A stretch of 64,000 nt of DNA from an uncultured Lysobacteraceae bacterium (GCA_902825775.1 CADECF010000012.1:1-64000); one strand, 5' to 3'; counted from the first letter of the stretch, positions 26,540 through 33,911 are shown. The notes: generated from the sequence alone by a model not told the origin. Numbers and translations are program-made.

Positions 26540-28411
26540 ATGGCCGAACCCGTCGTCCCCGCAGCCCCCGAAACCGAACACGACGGCGTCGTCGGTTCCG
26601 CGCCCGTCGCCCGCGCCGCCACCGCGCGCGGCGAATGGCAGGTGATCCGCGACCTGGTCCCGTTCCTGAAGCCCTACAGCGGCCGTATCGCCTTGGCCCT
26701 GGCCCTGGTGATCGCCGGCAAGCTGGCCAACCTGACAGTGCCGATGGTGCTCAAGCGCCTGGTCGACGGGCTGGACGTCGAACCGACCTTATTGATGTTG
26801 CCGGTGGCCCTGCTGGTGGCTTACGGCGCCTCGCGCCTGTCGGTGACGCTGTTCACCGAGCTGCGTCAGGTCGTCTTCGCTCGTGTCATGGCGCGGGTAT
26901 CGCGGCGGGTGACGCTGCAAGTATTCCGCCATCTGCACGCGCTGTCGCTGCGCTTCCATCTGGCGCGGCGCACCGGCGGCGTGGCGCGCGACGTCGAACG
27001 CGGCGGTGCGGCGATCTCCGATCTGCTCGATTGGACCCTGTACACGATCCTGCCGACCGCATTGGAAGTGCTGCTGGTCACCGGCGTGCTGGTCTGGCTG
27101 TACGACTGGGGCTTCGCCGCGATCACCCTGGTCACGCTGGCCGCGTACATCGTGTTCACCTTCTCGGTGACCGAATGGCGCACGCGCTACTACCGTGCCG
27201 CCGTGGAAGCCGATACCCACGCCAACGAACGCGCGGTCGATTCGCTGCTCAACTACGAGACGGTGAAGTACTTCGGCAACGAGGAGCACGAGGCGCGCCG
27301 CTACGACGAGAACCTGGTGCGGCTGGAGAACGCGCAGGTCAAGAGCCGCAAGACCCTGGCCGTGCTCAATCTGGGCCAGACCGCGATCGTGGCCGTCGGC
27401 GTCACCGCGATGATGTGGCGCGCCGCCGCCGGCGTAGTCGCCGGCACCATGACCATCGGCGACCTGGTATTGGTCAACGCTTATTTATTGCAGCTGTCGG
27501 CGCCGCTGAACATGCTCGGCATGATGTATCGCGAAGTGAAGCAAGCGTTCACCAATCTGGAACGCCTGTTCGGCCTGCTCGACGAACGCCAGGACGTGCA
27601 GGACCGTCATGGTGCGCTGCCGCTGCGCGTATCGCAGCCGCGCGTGGCGTTCGAGCGCGTGCGCTTCGCCTACGATGCGCGGCGCGAGATATTGCAGGAC
27701 GTGAGCTTCGAGATTCCGCCGGGCGGTACGGTAGCCGTAGTCGGTCATTCCGGTTCTGGGAAATCGACCCTGGCGCGGCTGCTGTACCGCTTCTACGACG
27801 TAGACGCCGGCCGCATCGCGATCACCGACGACGAAAGCGTCGTCCGCGACATCCGCGACTACACACAGGCCAGCGTGCGCGGCGCGATCGCGATCGTGCC
27901 GCAGGACACGGTGCTGTTCAACGACACCATCTACTACAACATCCTGTACGGCCGCCCGGGCGCGAGCCGCGAGGAAGTGGAGCGGGCCGCGCGCGCGGCG
28001 CATATCCATGACCTGATCGTGTCGCTGCCGGACGGTTACGAGTCCGAAGTGGGCGAACGAGGCTTGAAGCTATCCGGCGGCGAGAAGCAGCGCGTCGCGA
28101 TCGCGCGTGCGCTGCTGAAGAATCCCGCGATCCTGATCTTCGACGAGGCCACTTCCGCGCTCGATTCCAAGTCGGAGAAGGCAATCCAGGCCGAGCTGGA
28201 CCGGATCGCGATCGGCCGCACCACGCTGGTGATCGCGCATCGGCTTTCGACGGTGATGGATGCCGACGAAATCCTGGTGATGGATGCGGGCCGCATCGTC
28301 GAGCGCGGCAGCCATGCGCAACTGATGGCGGTCGGCGGCCACTATGCGCAGATGTGGCGCCTGCAGCAGCAGGAACAGCGCGCCGCGGCGCAGGCCGAAG
28401 CGGCGGTTTAG
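26540..28411 (+). CDS. ABC exporter, Atm1/HMT1-like half transporter
   Basis: A 623-aa fusion of membrane and ATPase domains. About six membrane helices lie in residues 45-320 (for example IALALALVIAGKL, LLMLPVALLVAYG). The ATPase has Walker A GHSGSGKST, signature LSGGEKQRVAIARALLK, Walker B ILIFDEATSALD and the H-loop VIAHRLST. YETVKYFGNEEHEARRYDE in the membrane part is typical of Atm1/HMT1 exporters, which move glutathione-linked sulfur or metal species. The upstream TTG at 26513 is less likely than ATG 26540. Works as a homodimer in the inner membrane. Confidence 0.9.
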   Translation: MAEPVVPAAPETEHDGVVGSAPVARAATARGEWQVIRDLVPFLKPYSGRIALALALVIAGKLANLTVPMVLKRLVDGLDVEPTLLMLPVALLVAYGASRLSVTLFTELRQVVFARVMARVSRRVTLQVFRHLHALSLRFHLARRTGGVARDVERGGAAISDLLDWTLYTILPTALEVLLVTGVLVWLYDWGFAAITLVTLAAYIVFTFSVTEWRTRYYRAAVEADTHANERAVDSLLNYETVKYFGNEEHEARRYDENLVRLENAQVKSRKTLAVLNLGQTAIVAVGVTAMMWRAAAGVVAGTMTIGDLVLVNAYLLQLSAPLNMLGMMYREVKQAFTNLERLFGLLDERQDVQDRHGALPLRVSQPRVAFERVRFAYDARREILQDVSFEIPPGGTVAVVGHSGSGKSTLARLLYRFYDVDAGRIAITDDESVVRDIRDYTQASVRGAIAIVPQDTVLFNDTIYYNILYGRPGASREEVERAARAAHIHDLIVSLPDGYESEVGERGLKLSGGEKQRVAIARALLKNPAILIFDEATSALDSKSEKAIQAELDRIAIGRTTLVIAHRLSTVMDADEILVMDAGRIVERGSHAQLMAVGGHYAQMWRLQQQEQRAAAQAEAAV

Positions 28412-28671
28412 GGCTGTTCGGCGTCGCGGCGCGGCTTTTGTGGGAGCGGCTCTTGTGGGAGCGGCTTCAGCCGCGAGCTCTTTCCATCCTGATCGGACAA
28501 TCTTGGGTGCAAGAGCTCGCGGCTGAAGCCGCTCCCACGAAAAGCTTCTTCGCGCCGAGGTCGATGTGCCTTCGCCGCCGCCTGGACCTCCGGCGGGGCG
28601 AACCTGAGATCGCAATCCGCCCGCGCGAGCGGACTGGCCGCCAGCAGTGCGACGATCATCGGTTTGATCAT
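28408..28671 (-). other. Possible small secreted ORF overrun by a REP element
   Basis: From the ATG at 28671 the frame gives MIKPMIVALLAASPLARADC, a credible signal peptide, then DLRFAPPEVQAAAKAHRP. The rest is only the translated repeat at 28455-28538 (GSGFSRELLHP and so on) and ends at 28408, overlapping the ABC exporter stop. It could be a real gene truncated by repeat insertion, or chance. The remainder of the 350-base gap holds only the repeat and the palindrome at 28698. Confidence 0.3.
28455..28538. repeat. REP pair GTGGGAGCGGCTTCAGCC, inverted
   Basis: A 28-base arm at 28455-28482 and its complement at 28511-28538. A further partial unit (TGTGGGAGCGGC) stands directly upstream at 28440-28450. 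Same family as 23092-23241 and 52245-52317. Confidence 0.9.
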
Positions 28672-28697
28672 CAGAAATCCGGTGGCGCGCATGATCC

Positions 28698-28723
28698 GAT
28701 CCGCAGCATCGATGCTGCGGATC
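28698..28723. repeat. Perfect 26-base palindrome
   Basis: GATCCGCAGCATC and its exact complement, 40 bases downstream of the DUF3016-like stop on the minus strand. It has no T-run in either direction, so a terminator role is doubtful; a protein binding site is possible. Confidence 0.6.
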
Positions 28724-28763
28724 TTGGATCGTGCCGCGTGCCGGCGCTATCCGGATCTTGCGC

Positions 28764-29321
28764 TCACGCGTCCGGGCGCTTGAATTCCTTGTTCAACCAA
28801 TCGTCGATCAGGCGCTTCTCGTAGCGCAGCGTATCGCTACTGTTGACGGTCGGCGTACCCATCAGGAAAGCCAGATCGGTGAGCTTGCGGTCGCCTTGCG
28901 CGATGACGCGGCCATCCGCGGCGGTGAGCGTGAAGCCGAGTTCGATCCGCGGCGGATAGATGTCGCGAACGAAGCGGGTCGAACTCGCGTTGGCGCCGCG
29001 CCATGGCTCGAACTGTCCTGCACGGCGGATGTCGTGGATGGTGACCGACAGTCGCTCGCCCGCAGGCAGGCGCTGCTCCGCGCGCTTGCGCAAATGGTTG
29101 GCCAACTGCTGCACCCAATCGCCGCGCTTGGCTTCCCAGCGGTTGTTGCTTTGGCGTATTTCTGCGAATTGCGCGGGATCGTCCCAAGCGACGTCGACCC
29201 GGCCCTCCGCGGGCAGGCTGCGCGGCGCTTTGGGGTCGGTCACGTCCGAGATCTTAGCGGCTGCCGGGGCGGTCAGCAGTGCGCCCAGGAACAGCGCTGG
29301 GATGAGGGTCGAGAACTTCAT
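28764..29321 (-). CDS. Exported DUF3016-like protein
   Basis: A 185-aa protein from ATG 29321, chosen for AGGAG upstream and the signal peptide KFSTLIPALFLGALLTAPAA. Conserved-looking blocks: GRVDVAWDDPAQFAEIR, ANHLRKRAEQRLPAGERLSV and YPPRIELGFTLTAADGRVI, which match DUF3016. Function unknown; periplasmic location is expected. Confidence 0.8.
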   Translation of the reverse strand: MKFSTLIPALFLGALLTAPAAAKISDVTDPKAPRSLPAEGRVDVAWDDPAQFAEIRQSNNRWEAKRGDWVQQLANHLRKRAEQRLPAGERLSVTIHDIRRAGQFEPWRGANASSTRFVRDIYPPRIELGFTLTAADGRVIAQGDRKLTDLAFLMGTPTVNSSDTLRYEKRLIDDWLNKEFKRPDA

Positions 29322-29449
29322 GGCGATACTCCTGCATGGAGCGATGACGATGATTCTGGACCTCTTTGCGGGGGCTGCAACCATCCTTCGATAGGGATCC
29401 GCGCGCTTGTTGTCATGCATTCAAGATCGGGTTAGCGGACGTTATGGCG

Positions 29450-29476
29450 AAAAAAAGCCGCTCCTCGCGGAGCGGC
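29450..29476 (-). terminator. Intrinsic terminator of the slipin-rtcB operon
   Basis: On the minus strand GCCGCTCC, loop GCGA, GGAGCGGC is followed by TTTTTTT. The eight-base GC stem and T-run make a classic intrinsic terminator 37 bases after the rtcB stop. Confidence 0.9.
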
Positions 29477-29512
29477 CTGAAAACACGCCGAAAACGTCGT
29501 ACAACGGATTTC

Positions 29513-30733
29513 TCATCCTTTCACGCACAGCGCCTGACGCAAGGTGTGCACCACTTCCACCAAGTCGCTTTGCGCGGCCATGACCGCATCGATCGACTTG
29601 TAGGCGGCCGGCGATTCGTCGATCACCGCCGCATCCTTGCGGCATTCGACGTGCGCCGTCGCTTCCCGGTGCTGCGCCAGCGTGATCTGCTGGCGCGCGG
29701 CGGTACGGCTCATCACGCGGCCGGCGCCGTGGCTGCAGCTGTGGAAGCTGTCCGCATTGCCCTTGCCGCGCACGATGTAGCTGCGCGTGCCCATGCTGCC
29801 CGGGATGATGCCAAGCTCGCCTTCGCGCGCGCTGACCGCGCCCTTGCGGGTGACCAGCAGCGATTCGCCGCCGTGCGTCTCGCGCTGCACGTAGTTGTGG
29901 TGGCAGTTGACCGCCATCTTCTCCAACTGGAACTTCGGCAAACGGTGGCGCATCTCGTGCAGCACCCGCGCCATCATCGCCTCGCGGTTGTGGCGCGCGT
30001 AATCCTGCGCCCACGACACCGCTTCCACGTAATCGTCGAACAGCGGCTCGCCTTCCATGAAGAAGGCCAGGTCCTTGTCCGGCAGATGGAAGCCGAGCAC
30101 GCGGTGCGCCAACTGCTCGCGCGCGCGCTCGATGAAGTAGGTGCCGATCAGGTTGCCGGTGCCGCGCGAACCGCTGTGCAGCATCACCCACACCGCATCG
30201 GCCTCGTCCAGGCAGACTTCGATGAAGTGGTTGCCGCCGCCCAGTGTGCCGATCTGGCGATCGAGCTTGTCGGTGCGGATTTTGCGGTGTTTGGCCTTGA
30301 TCGCCTCCAATCCCGCCATCAGTCCCGATTGCGCCACGCGCGTCTCGTGGCTGTCCGGTAGCCTGCGATGCTCGCCGCCGGGGCCGTTGCCGACCGGCAC
30401 GCTGCGTTCGATGGACGAACGCAACTGCGCCAGGTTATCGGGCAGGTCGCTCGCGCGCAGCGTGGTCCGCACCGCGGCCATGCCGCAGCCGATGTCGACG
30501 CCGACCGCGGCCGGGATGATCGCGCCGCGGGTCGGGATCACCGAACCCACCGTCGCGCCCTTGCCCAGATGCACGTCCGGCATCACCGCCACCCACGGCC
30601 CGACGAACGGGATAGCGGCGATGTTGCGCAGCTGCGCGTGGGCCTGGTCTTCCAGCGGCACGCCGCGCACCCAGCCCTTGATCGGCGTGGCGCTGCCTTC
30701 GGCGTGCAGCCATTCGAAAGTTTGCGTGTTCAT
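29513..30733 (-). CDS. rtcB: RNA-splicing ligase RtcB
   Basis: A 406-aa GTP- and manganese-dependent RNA ligase joining 2',3'-cyclic phosphate (or 3'-phosphate) and 5'-OH ends, as made by many toxin RNases. Motifs: PDVHLGKGATVGSVIP, GVDIGCGMAAVRT (metal-binding Cys), GGGNHFIEV, HSGSRGTGN, VNCHHNYVQRETHGG and CSHGAGRVMSR with the His that is guanylylated. The ATG at 30733 has AGGAGAC upstream. It is the last gene of the operon slipin, 258-aa unknown, rtcB; no RtcR or RtcA gene is seen in the window. Confidence 0.96.
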   Translation of the reverse strand: MNTQTFEWLHAEGSATPIKGWVRGVPLEDQAHAQLRNIAAIPFVGPWVAVMPDVHLGKGATVGSVIPTRGAIIPAAVGVDIGCGMAAVRTTLRASDLPDNLAQLRSSIERSVPVGNGPGGEHRRLPDSHETRVAQSGLMAGLEAIKAKHRKIRTDKLDRQIGTLGGGNHFIEVCLDEADAVWVMLHSGSRGTGNLIGTYFIERAREQLAHRVLGFHLPDKDLAFFMEGEPLFDDYVEAVSWAQDYARHNREAMMARVLHEMRHRLPKFQLEKMAVNCHHNYVQRETHGGESLLVTRKGAVSAREGELGIIPGSMGTRSYIVRGKGNADSFHSCSHGAGRVMSRTAARQQITLAQHREATAHVECRKDAAVIDESPAAYKSIDAVMAAQSDLVEVVHTLRQALCVKG

Positions 30734-30800
30734 GACTGTCTCCTTGTCGAGCCGCGTCATGGTCGTCGCGGCCCACTATGGTCTTTATGCTCGATGTCCA

Positions 30801-31577
30801 TCAACCGTTGTCGTTGCTCAGCCCATACAGCCGCAGCTCGCGCGCATTCAGCTGACGCTTGCGACAGGCATAGACGTCGTGACGACCGAACAGCGTCTGA
30901 TTGCTCGCGACGCCTTTCTTGTCCTGCCAGTCCGGGCATTGCGAGGGTTCGCGCTGGCGCAATACATCGAAGGGCTTGGCCTGTGTGTTCGCCGCCTCCG
31001 CCACCGGCGCCAGTTCGACATGGAACCAAATGCCGGCGATCCGATGCAGTTGCCGCTTCGCATCCAGGCATCGCCGCGATTCCGATGCCGCATGCGGCGA
31101 CTGCGTCGTCGACCGCCGGTATTCGCGCCGGGCCTTTTCGCGCCATCGGTTCACTCTCAACAACCCACTCTTGGGATCGACATAGAATCTGGGCCGCCAA
31201 TAGCCTTCCAACGGTTGCGGGCCGCGCCATTCGTCCGCGGCGCACAGCACACCGTCGATGTCTACGACTGCGATAGCGACGAAGTCCTTAAGATGCTGGT
31301 GGATGTGTTGCTGCACAGTGTTGCGACGGTCGATACCCGCGCAAATCTCGGCGTACACCTTGTCCCACGGACGGCCGACATTGGCCGCGAGATAACGTTC
31401 CAGCGGGCGCAGATTCTCGTTCAGCCATTTGCGGGAGGCATGCCGTCGACGCAGGCCTTCCTGCATCGGCGATTCCTCGAGGTCCGCGGGTAGCCGCGAT
31501 CCGTTCGCGCCATGTCCACCACGGCGAGGGCGTTCGACGATCACTTTGTACATATCCTTGCGCATGACACGTTCCAT
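30801..31577 (-). CDS. Conserved-looking unknown protein between slipin and rtcB
   Basis: About 258 aa if read from the ATG at 31577 (MERVMRKDMYKVIVERPRRGG); later ATGs at 31565 and 31553 are possible. Basic, soluble. Readable parts are MQEGLRRRHASRKWLNENL, PLERYLAANVGRPWDKVYAE and HQHLKDFVAIAVVDIDG, then FYVDPKSGLLRVNRW. The second half is basic and could bind RNA; that is inference. It lies 47 bases after slipin and 67 before rtcB on the same strand. I do not know the family's function. Confidence 0.75.
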   Translation of the reverse strand: MERVMRKDMYKVIVERPRRGGHGANGSRLPADLEESPMQEGLRRRHASRKWLNENLRPLERYLAANVGRPWDKVYAEICAGIDRRNTVQQHIHQHLKDFVAIAVVDIDGVLCAADEWRGPQPLEGYWRPRFYVDPKSGLLRVNRWREKARREYRRSTTQSPHAASESRRCLDAKRQLHRIAGIWFHVELAPVAEAANTQAKPFDVLRQREPSQCPDWQDKKGVASNQTLFGRHDVYACRKRQLNARELRLYGLSNDNG

Positions 31578-31624
31578 TCTTTCGTAAGGGGCCGCGCGGC
31601 CGGGTCCTTCCGGCCGCGCGGGTA

Positions 31625-32755
31625 TTACTGCTTCAGGGTCACCAGCTGCTTCAGCACGCCATCCAGGCCGCCGAACACGGTGAGCTTGTCGATCTTCTCG
31701 GTGACCTTTTCCAAGGCCTCGAGCTCCTTCAGGCGCAGCAACGTCGGACTCTCGTCGACCAGCTTCGCGGTGTTGAGCAGGGAACGCGTCGCGTTCGCCT
31801 CCTCGCGACGGCGGATGACGTTGGCCTGGGCCGCCTTCTCCGCCTGCACCACGCTGTTGAGGATGTCCTTCATCTCGCCCGGCAGGATCACGTCCTTCAC
31901 GCCCACGCCGAGCACCTCGAGGCCGAACTCGCCGACCTTGCCGCGCACGTAGCCGAAAATGTCGGCGTCGAGCGAAGCCTTGTCGCCGAGCAGTTCGTCC
32001 AGCGTCTTGGCGGAGACCGCCTTGCGCAGGCCGTACTGCAGCTCGCGGTACAGGTGATCGCCGAACTTGGCCACCTTGGTGCGCGCGGCGACCGGGTCGG
32101 TCACGCGCATGCTGGCGGCCAGGTTGACGCGCAGGCTGACCTTGTCGCGGGTCAACAGCTCCTGACCCGATACTTCGACCGACTGCACGCGCAACTCGAT
32201 CACCTCGGCCGCCACGTTCTTCTGGAAGTTCCAGAAGGCGTAGGCGCCCGGCGCCAGCGTGCGCGCAAGCTTGCCGTCGACGAACACCAGGCCCGCCGAC
32301 TCCGCCGGCACTTCCACCGCCACCGCGACCTTGGACAATAGGCCGAGCTGGCGCAGACGTGCGGCGACGTCGGCGCGGACTTCGAGGCCGTCGGCCAGCG
32401 ACACGCGCTGCACCTCGACCCGGACCAGGCCGCGCCAATACAGCCTGCGCGCGCCCGGTGCGAGCACATCCTCGAGCTTGCCGTTCTTCAGCACCAGGCC
32501 AACTTCGTCGGCACCGATGTCGGCATGCACGAAAGTCTCGTCAAGCCGCTCGCCGAGACGTGCGATCAGCGCGTCGACGTCGTGGCCGGCGTACTCCGGC
32601 GCGGCGATGTTGAAGGTCCGCACTTCGACGCGCTTGAGCGGATCGAAGATGCGGTACACGCCCGCGTCGAGCACGCGCTCGAATTGACGGTTGCGATACA
32701 CCAGGCCGCGCTCGCCGTCGCCGATCACGACCCTCTTGGTCCAGAACATGGGCAT
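31625..32755 (-). CDS. Slipin family (SPFH/band 7) protein
   Basis: A 376-aa protein. SPFH-type blocks include IGDGERGLVYRNRQFERVL, EVPAESAGLVFVDGKLARTL, LLTRDKVSLRVNLAASMRV and VLGVGVKDVILPGEMKDI, and the C-terminal coiled coil runs through VQAEKAAQANVIRRREEANATRSLL. It has no clear N-terminal membrane hairpin. GGAG lies two bases before the first ATG (32755) but eight before the second (32749), so MFWTKRVV may be the true start. SPFH proteins form ring-shaped scaffolds. It heads the operon with RtcB. Confidence 0.88.
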   Translation of the reverse strand: MPMFWTKRVVIGDGERGLVYRNRQFERVLDAGVYRIFDPLKRVEVRTFNIAAPEYAGHDVDALIARLGERLDETFVHADIGADEVGLVLKNGKLEDVLAPGARRLYWRGLVRVEVQRVSLADGLEVRADVAARLRQLGLLSKVAVAVEVPAESAGLVFVDGKLARTLAPGAYAFWNFQKNVAAEVIELRVQSVEVSGQELLTRDKVSLRVNLAASMRVTDPVAARTKVAKFGDHLYRELQYGLRKAVSAKTLDELLGDKASLDADIFGYVRGKVGEFGLEVLGVGVKDVILPGEMKDILNSVVQAEKAAQANVIRRREEANATRSLLNTAKLVDESPTLLRLKELEALEKVTEKIDKLTVFGGLDGVLKQLVTLKQ

Positions 32756-32822
32756 TGCTCCTTGGTTGGCTCTGGTGGTCCGATCCTGGGTGAGGCGAGC
32801 GCAGTGGATCGGTTCCTGCGCT

Positions 32823-32851
32823 TAAAAATAAATAAAAGGGGAAACGCCCCT
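32823..32851 (-). terminator. Terminator-like hairpin upstream of slipin
   Basis: On the minus strand AGGGG, loop CGTTT, CCCCT is followed by TTTATTTATTTTT. The stem is only five pairs but GC-rich with a long U-tract. It lies between the tRNA-like RNA segment and the slipin start, so it either ends a separate ncRNA or attenuates read-through into the operon. Confidence 0.65.
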
Positions 32852-32987
32852 GACGCCGATGCCGCGGAACGATCGCGCTGTCCGCGAGGAGGTCTATCCT
32901 TTTCCAGGTCGTCGCGATGCAATGCGATAACGCGTTCCAAGACAAACCCGCGCGCTTCGAGGACGAAGGCCCGGCGACATCGCCGTT

Positions 32988-33039
32988 GCGGCGTTCCGTT
33001 GCGCGATGCGCCGCAGCGCATCGTTTGGCGGAACGCCGC
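32988..33039 (-). ncRNA. Two-tier long hairpin in the slipin-rtcB leader
   Basis: GCGGCGTTCCG at 32988-32998 pairs exactly with CGGAACGCCGC at 33029-33039 (11 pairs). Inside, CGATGCG at 33004-33010 pairs with CGCATCG at 33017-33023. It lies downstream of the tRNA mimics and before the terminator. Between it and slipin no gene is visible. Confidence 0.65.
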
Positions 33040-33058
33040 ACGGGGCGTTTCCTGTTGT

Positions 33059-33072
33059 GGGACTTTCGTCCC
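33059..33072 (-). ncRNA. GNRA-capped hairpin
   Basis: On the minus strand GGGAC-GAAA-GTCCC, five GC-rich pairs closed by a GAAA tetraloop. It directly follows the Tyr-like anticodon hairpin and repeats the tetraloop seen in tRNA mimic B. Confidence 0.7.
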
Positions 33073-33078
33073 GTGTTT

Positions 33079-33095
33079 CCAGATTTACAGTCTGG
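33079..33095 (-). ncRNA. tRNA-Tyr-like anticodon stem-loop
   Basis: On the minus strand CCAGA-CTGTAAA-TCTGG. The seven-base loop CTGTAAA equals the anticodon loop of bacterial tRNA-Tyr (anticodon GUA), and the stem CAGA/TCTG also equals that of E. coli tRNA-Tyr. The CCAGA arm (33091-33095) can instead pair with TCTGG at 33162-33166, the 5' end of tRNA mimic A, so the two folds exclude each other. Confidence 0.65.
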
Positions 33096-33166
33096 GTTTG
33101 GAGCGGGATTTGAACCCGCGACTCTCGGTGTCTAGACCGATGCTCTACCCGTCTGAGCTATCCAGA
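33091..33166 (-). ncRNA. tRNA-like element A with six-base anticodon loop
   Basis: Read on the minus strand, it has a D-arm GCTC...GAGC with GGG in the loop, an anticodon-type arm TCGGT-CTAGAC-ACCGA (six-base loop in place of seven), a five-base variable region GAGTC, and a canonical T-arm GCGGG-TTCAAAT-CCCGC. The acceptor is imperfect: either TGGA with TCCA, or TCTGG with CCAGA seven bases further on. It therefore looks like a tRNA mimic, not a working tRNA. It abuts element B. Confidence 0.75.
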
Positions 33167-33239
33167 GGTGGACGAACCGGATTCGAACCGGCGGCCTGCG
33201 GCTTTCGCCGCTGCTCTCACCTGACTGAGCTACCGTCCT
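33167..33239 (-). ncRNA. tRNA-like element B with GAAA tetraloop in place of anticodon
   Basis: Read on the minus strand, acceptor GGACGG pairs with TCGTCC (five Watson-Crick pairs plus G-U), followed by ACC. The D-arm GCTC...GAGC and T-arm GCCGG-TTCGAAT-CCGGT are canonical. The anticodon arm is GCGGC-GAAA-GCCGC, a five-pair stem with a GNRA tetraloop, so there is no anticodon and it cannot decode. The 3' ACC runs straight into element A. It stands about 410 bases upstream of the slipin start on the same strand. Confidence 0.8.
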
Positions 33240-33243
33240 CGCG

Positions 33244-33542
33244 AAACACCTTCAAACAGCCTCGGGCATACGCCACGGCAACGCCGCGCGCACCGGACGG
33301 GCATGGGAACCCGTACCGCTAGAAACCGTTCGAACGATGTTTCGCATTGGCGCCTCGACAAGCGCCAATCCTTGTGCGCGACCCGATTGCATCGGCGTGT
33401 GCCGCCCGCCGCCCGTGCCCAGCATCCGGGCACAGCGCTTGCGCGCCTCACAGCGGAAATCCCTTTGTCGGGCAGTCCTTGCCCGGATGCTGGGATGCGG
33501 ATCGGTCGTGCGAAAACTTCAAGTGTCTCCATTGCGAACCCA
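33244..33542. other. Non-coding structured region upstream of the tRNA mimics
   Basis: No gene is visible in about 300 bases. A 15-base arm at 33418-33432 (CCCAGCATCCGGGCA) has its exact complement at 33480-33494. A shorter hairpin ATTGGCGC/GCGCCAAT lies at about 33344-33368. The promoter of the minus-strand RNA should lie in the part next to 33244, but I cannot name its boxes. Confidence 0.5.
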
Positions 33543-33581
33543 CAAAAGAAAACGCCCCCGGATGCGGCATCCGAGGGCGTT
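33543..33581 (-). terminator. Intrinsic terminator
   Basis: On the minus strand AACGCCC pairs with GGGCGTT, with an inner GGATG/CATCC stem, followed by TTCTTTTG. It lies 45 bases after the small minus-strand ORF at 33626-33742, which supports that ORF being transcribed. Confidence 0.75.
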
Positions 33582-33625
33582 CGCGTTCCTCGGAGATCGG
33601 GGCGACCGATCTCCAAAGCGGGAAA

Positions 33626-33742
33626 TCAGTCGAATAAGGTCGTGCCGTCCCGCCGCGCGGTTGCGCGCAGCGCGAGATAGCCCGCATCGCGCTGTTCGCG
33701 CGAGGTGCATGGCTTGGCTGCGATGTGGAAGACGGGGTTCAT
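33626..33742 (-). CDS. Possible 38-aa protein
   Basis: ATG at 33742 gives MNPVFHIAAKPCTSREQRDA and ends LRATARRDGTTLFD before a stop. Codon use is host-like with G/C in third positions, and a clear terminator follows on the same strand. No Shine-Dalgarno is visible. Family unknown. Confidence 0.4.
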   Translation of the reverse strand: MNPVFHIAAKPCTSREQRDAGYLALRATARRDGTTLFD

Positions 33743-33765
33743 GCGGATTCGTTTCGGTTTTCGTT

Positions 33766-33779
33766 CGCCGATATCGGCG
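33766..33779. promoter_or_regulatory. Short perfect palindrome between divergent genes
   Basis: CGCCGATATCGGCG lies between the small minus-strand ORF and the SMP-30 gene. Size and position suit a binding site for a dimeric regulator, but no regulator is adjacent. Confidence 0.3.
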
Positions 33780-33911
33780 TTGGGCGCGCAACATAACCAC
33801 ATGCTTTATCGAATGCAAGCATTTTTTCGCGCGGCGGACGAACGGCGACATCCGTCGGTATCGGCGGCGATTAGAATGACGCCGCGGCACGCACGAAAAC
33901 AGGAAAGCGAG

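Noticed and set aside
28698-28723. Intrinsic terminator for the DUF3016-like gene
   Set aside because: The palindrome is perfect but no T-run follows in either direction.
30801-32438. 545-aa minus-strand frame joining slipin and the 258-aa gene
   Set aside because: The first half is the slipin gene read out of frame; only the part from about 31577 onward looks coding.
33091-33239. Two ordinary tRNA genes
   Set aside because: One has a GAAA tetraloop and no anticodon, the other a six-base anticodon loop and a mismatched acceptor, so neither can be a decoding tRNA.
33300-33540. Small plus-strand ORFs at 33303-33680 and 33337-33879
   Set aside because: They lie across inverted repeats, have no ribosome binding site and no family-like features.
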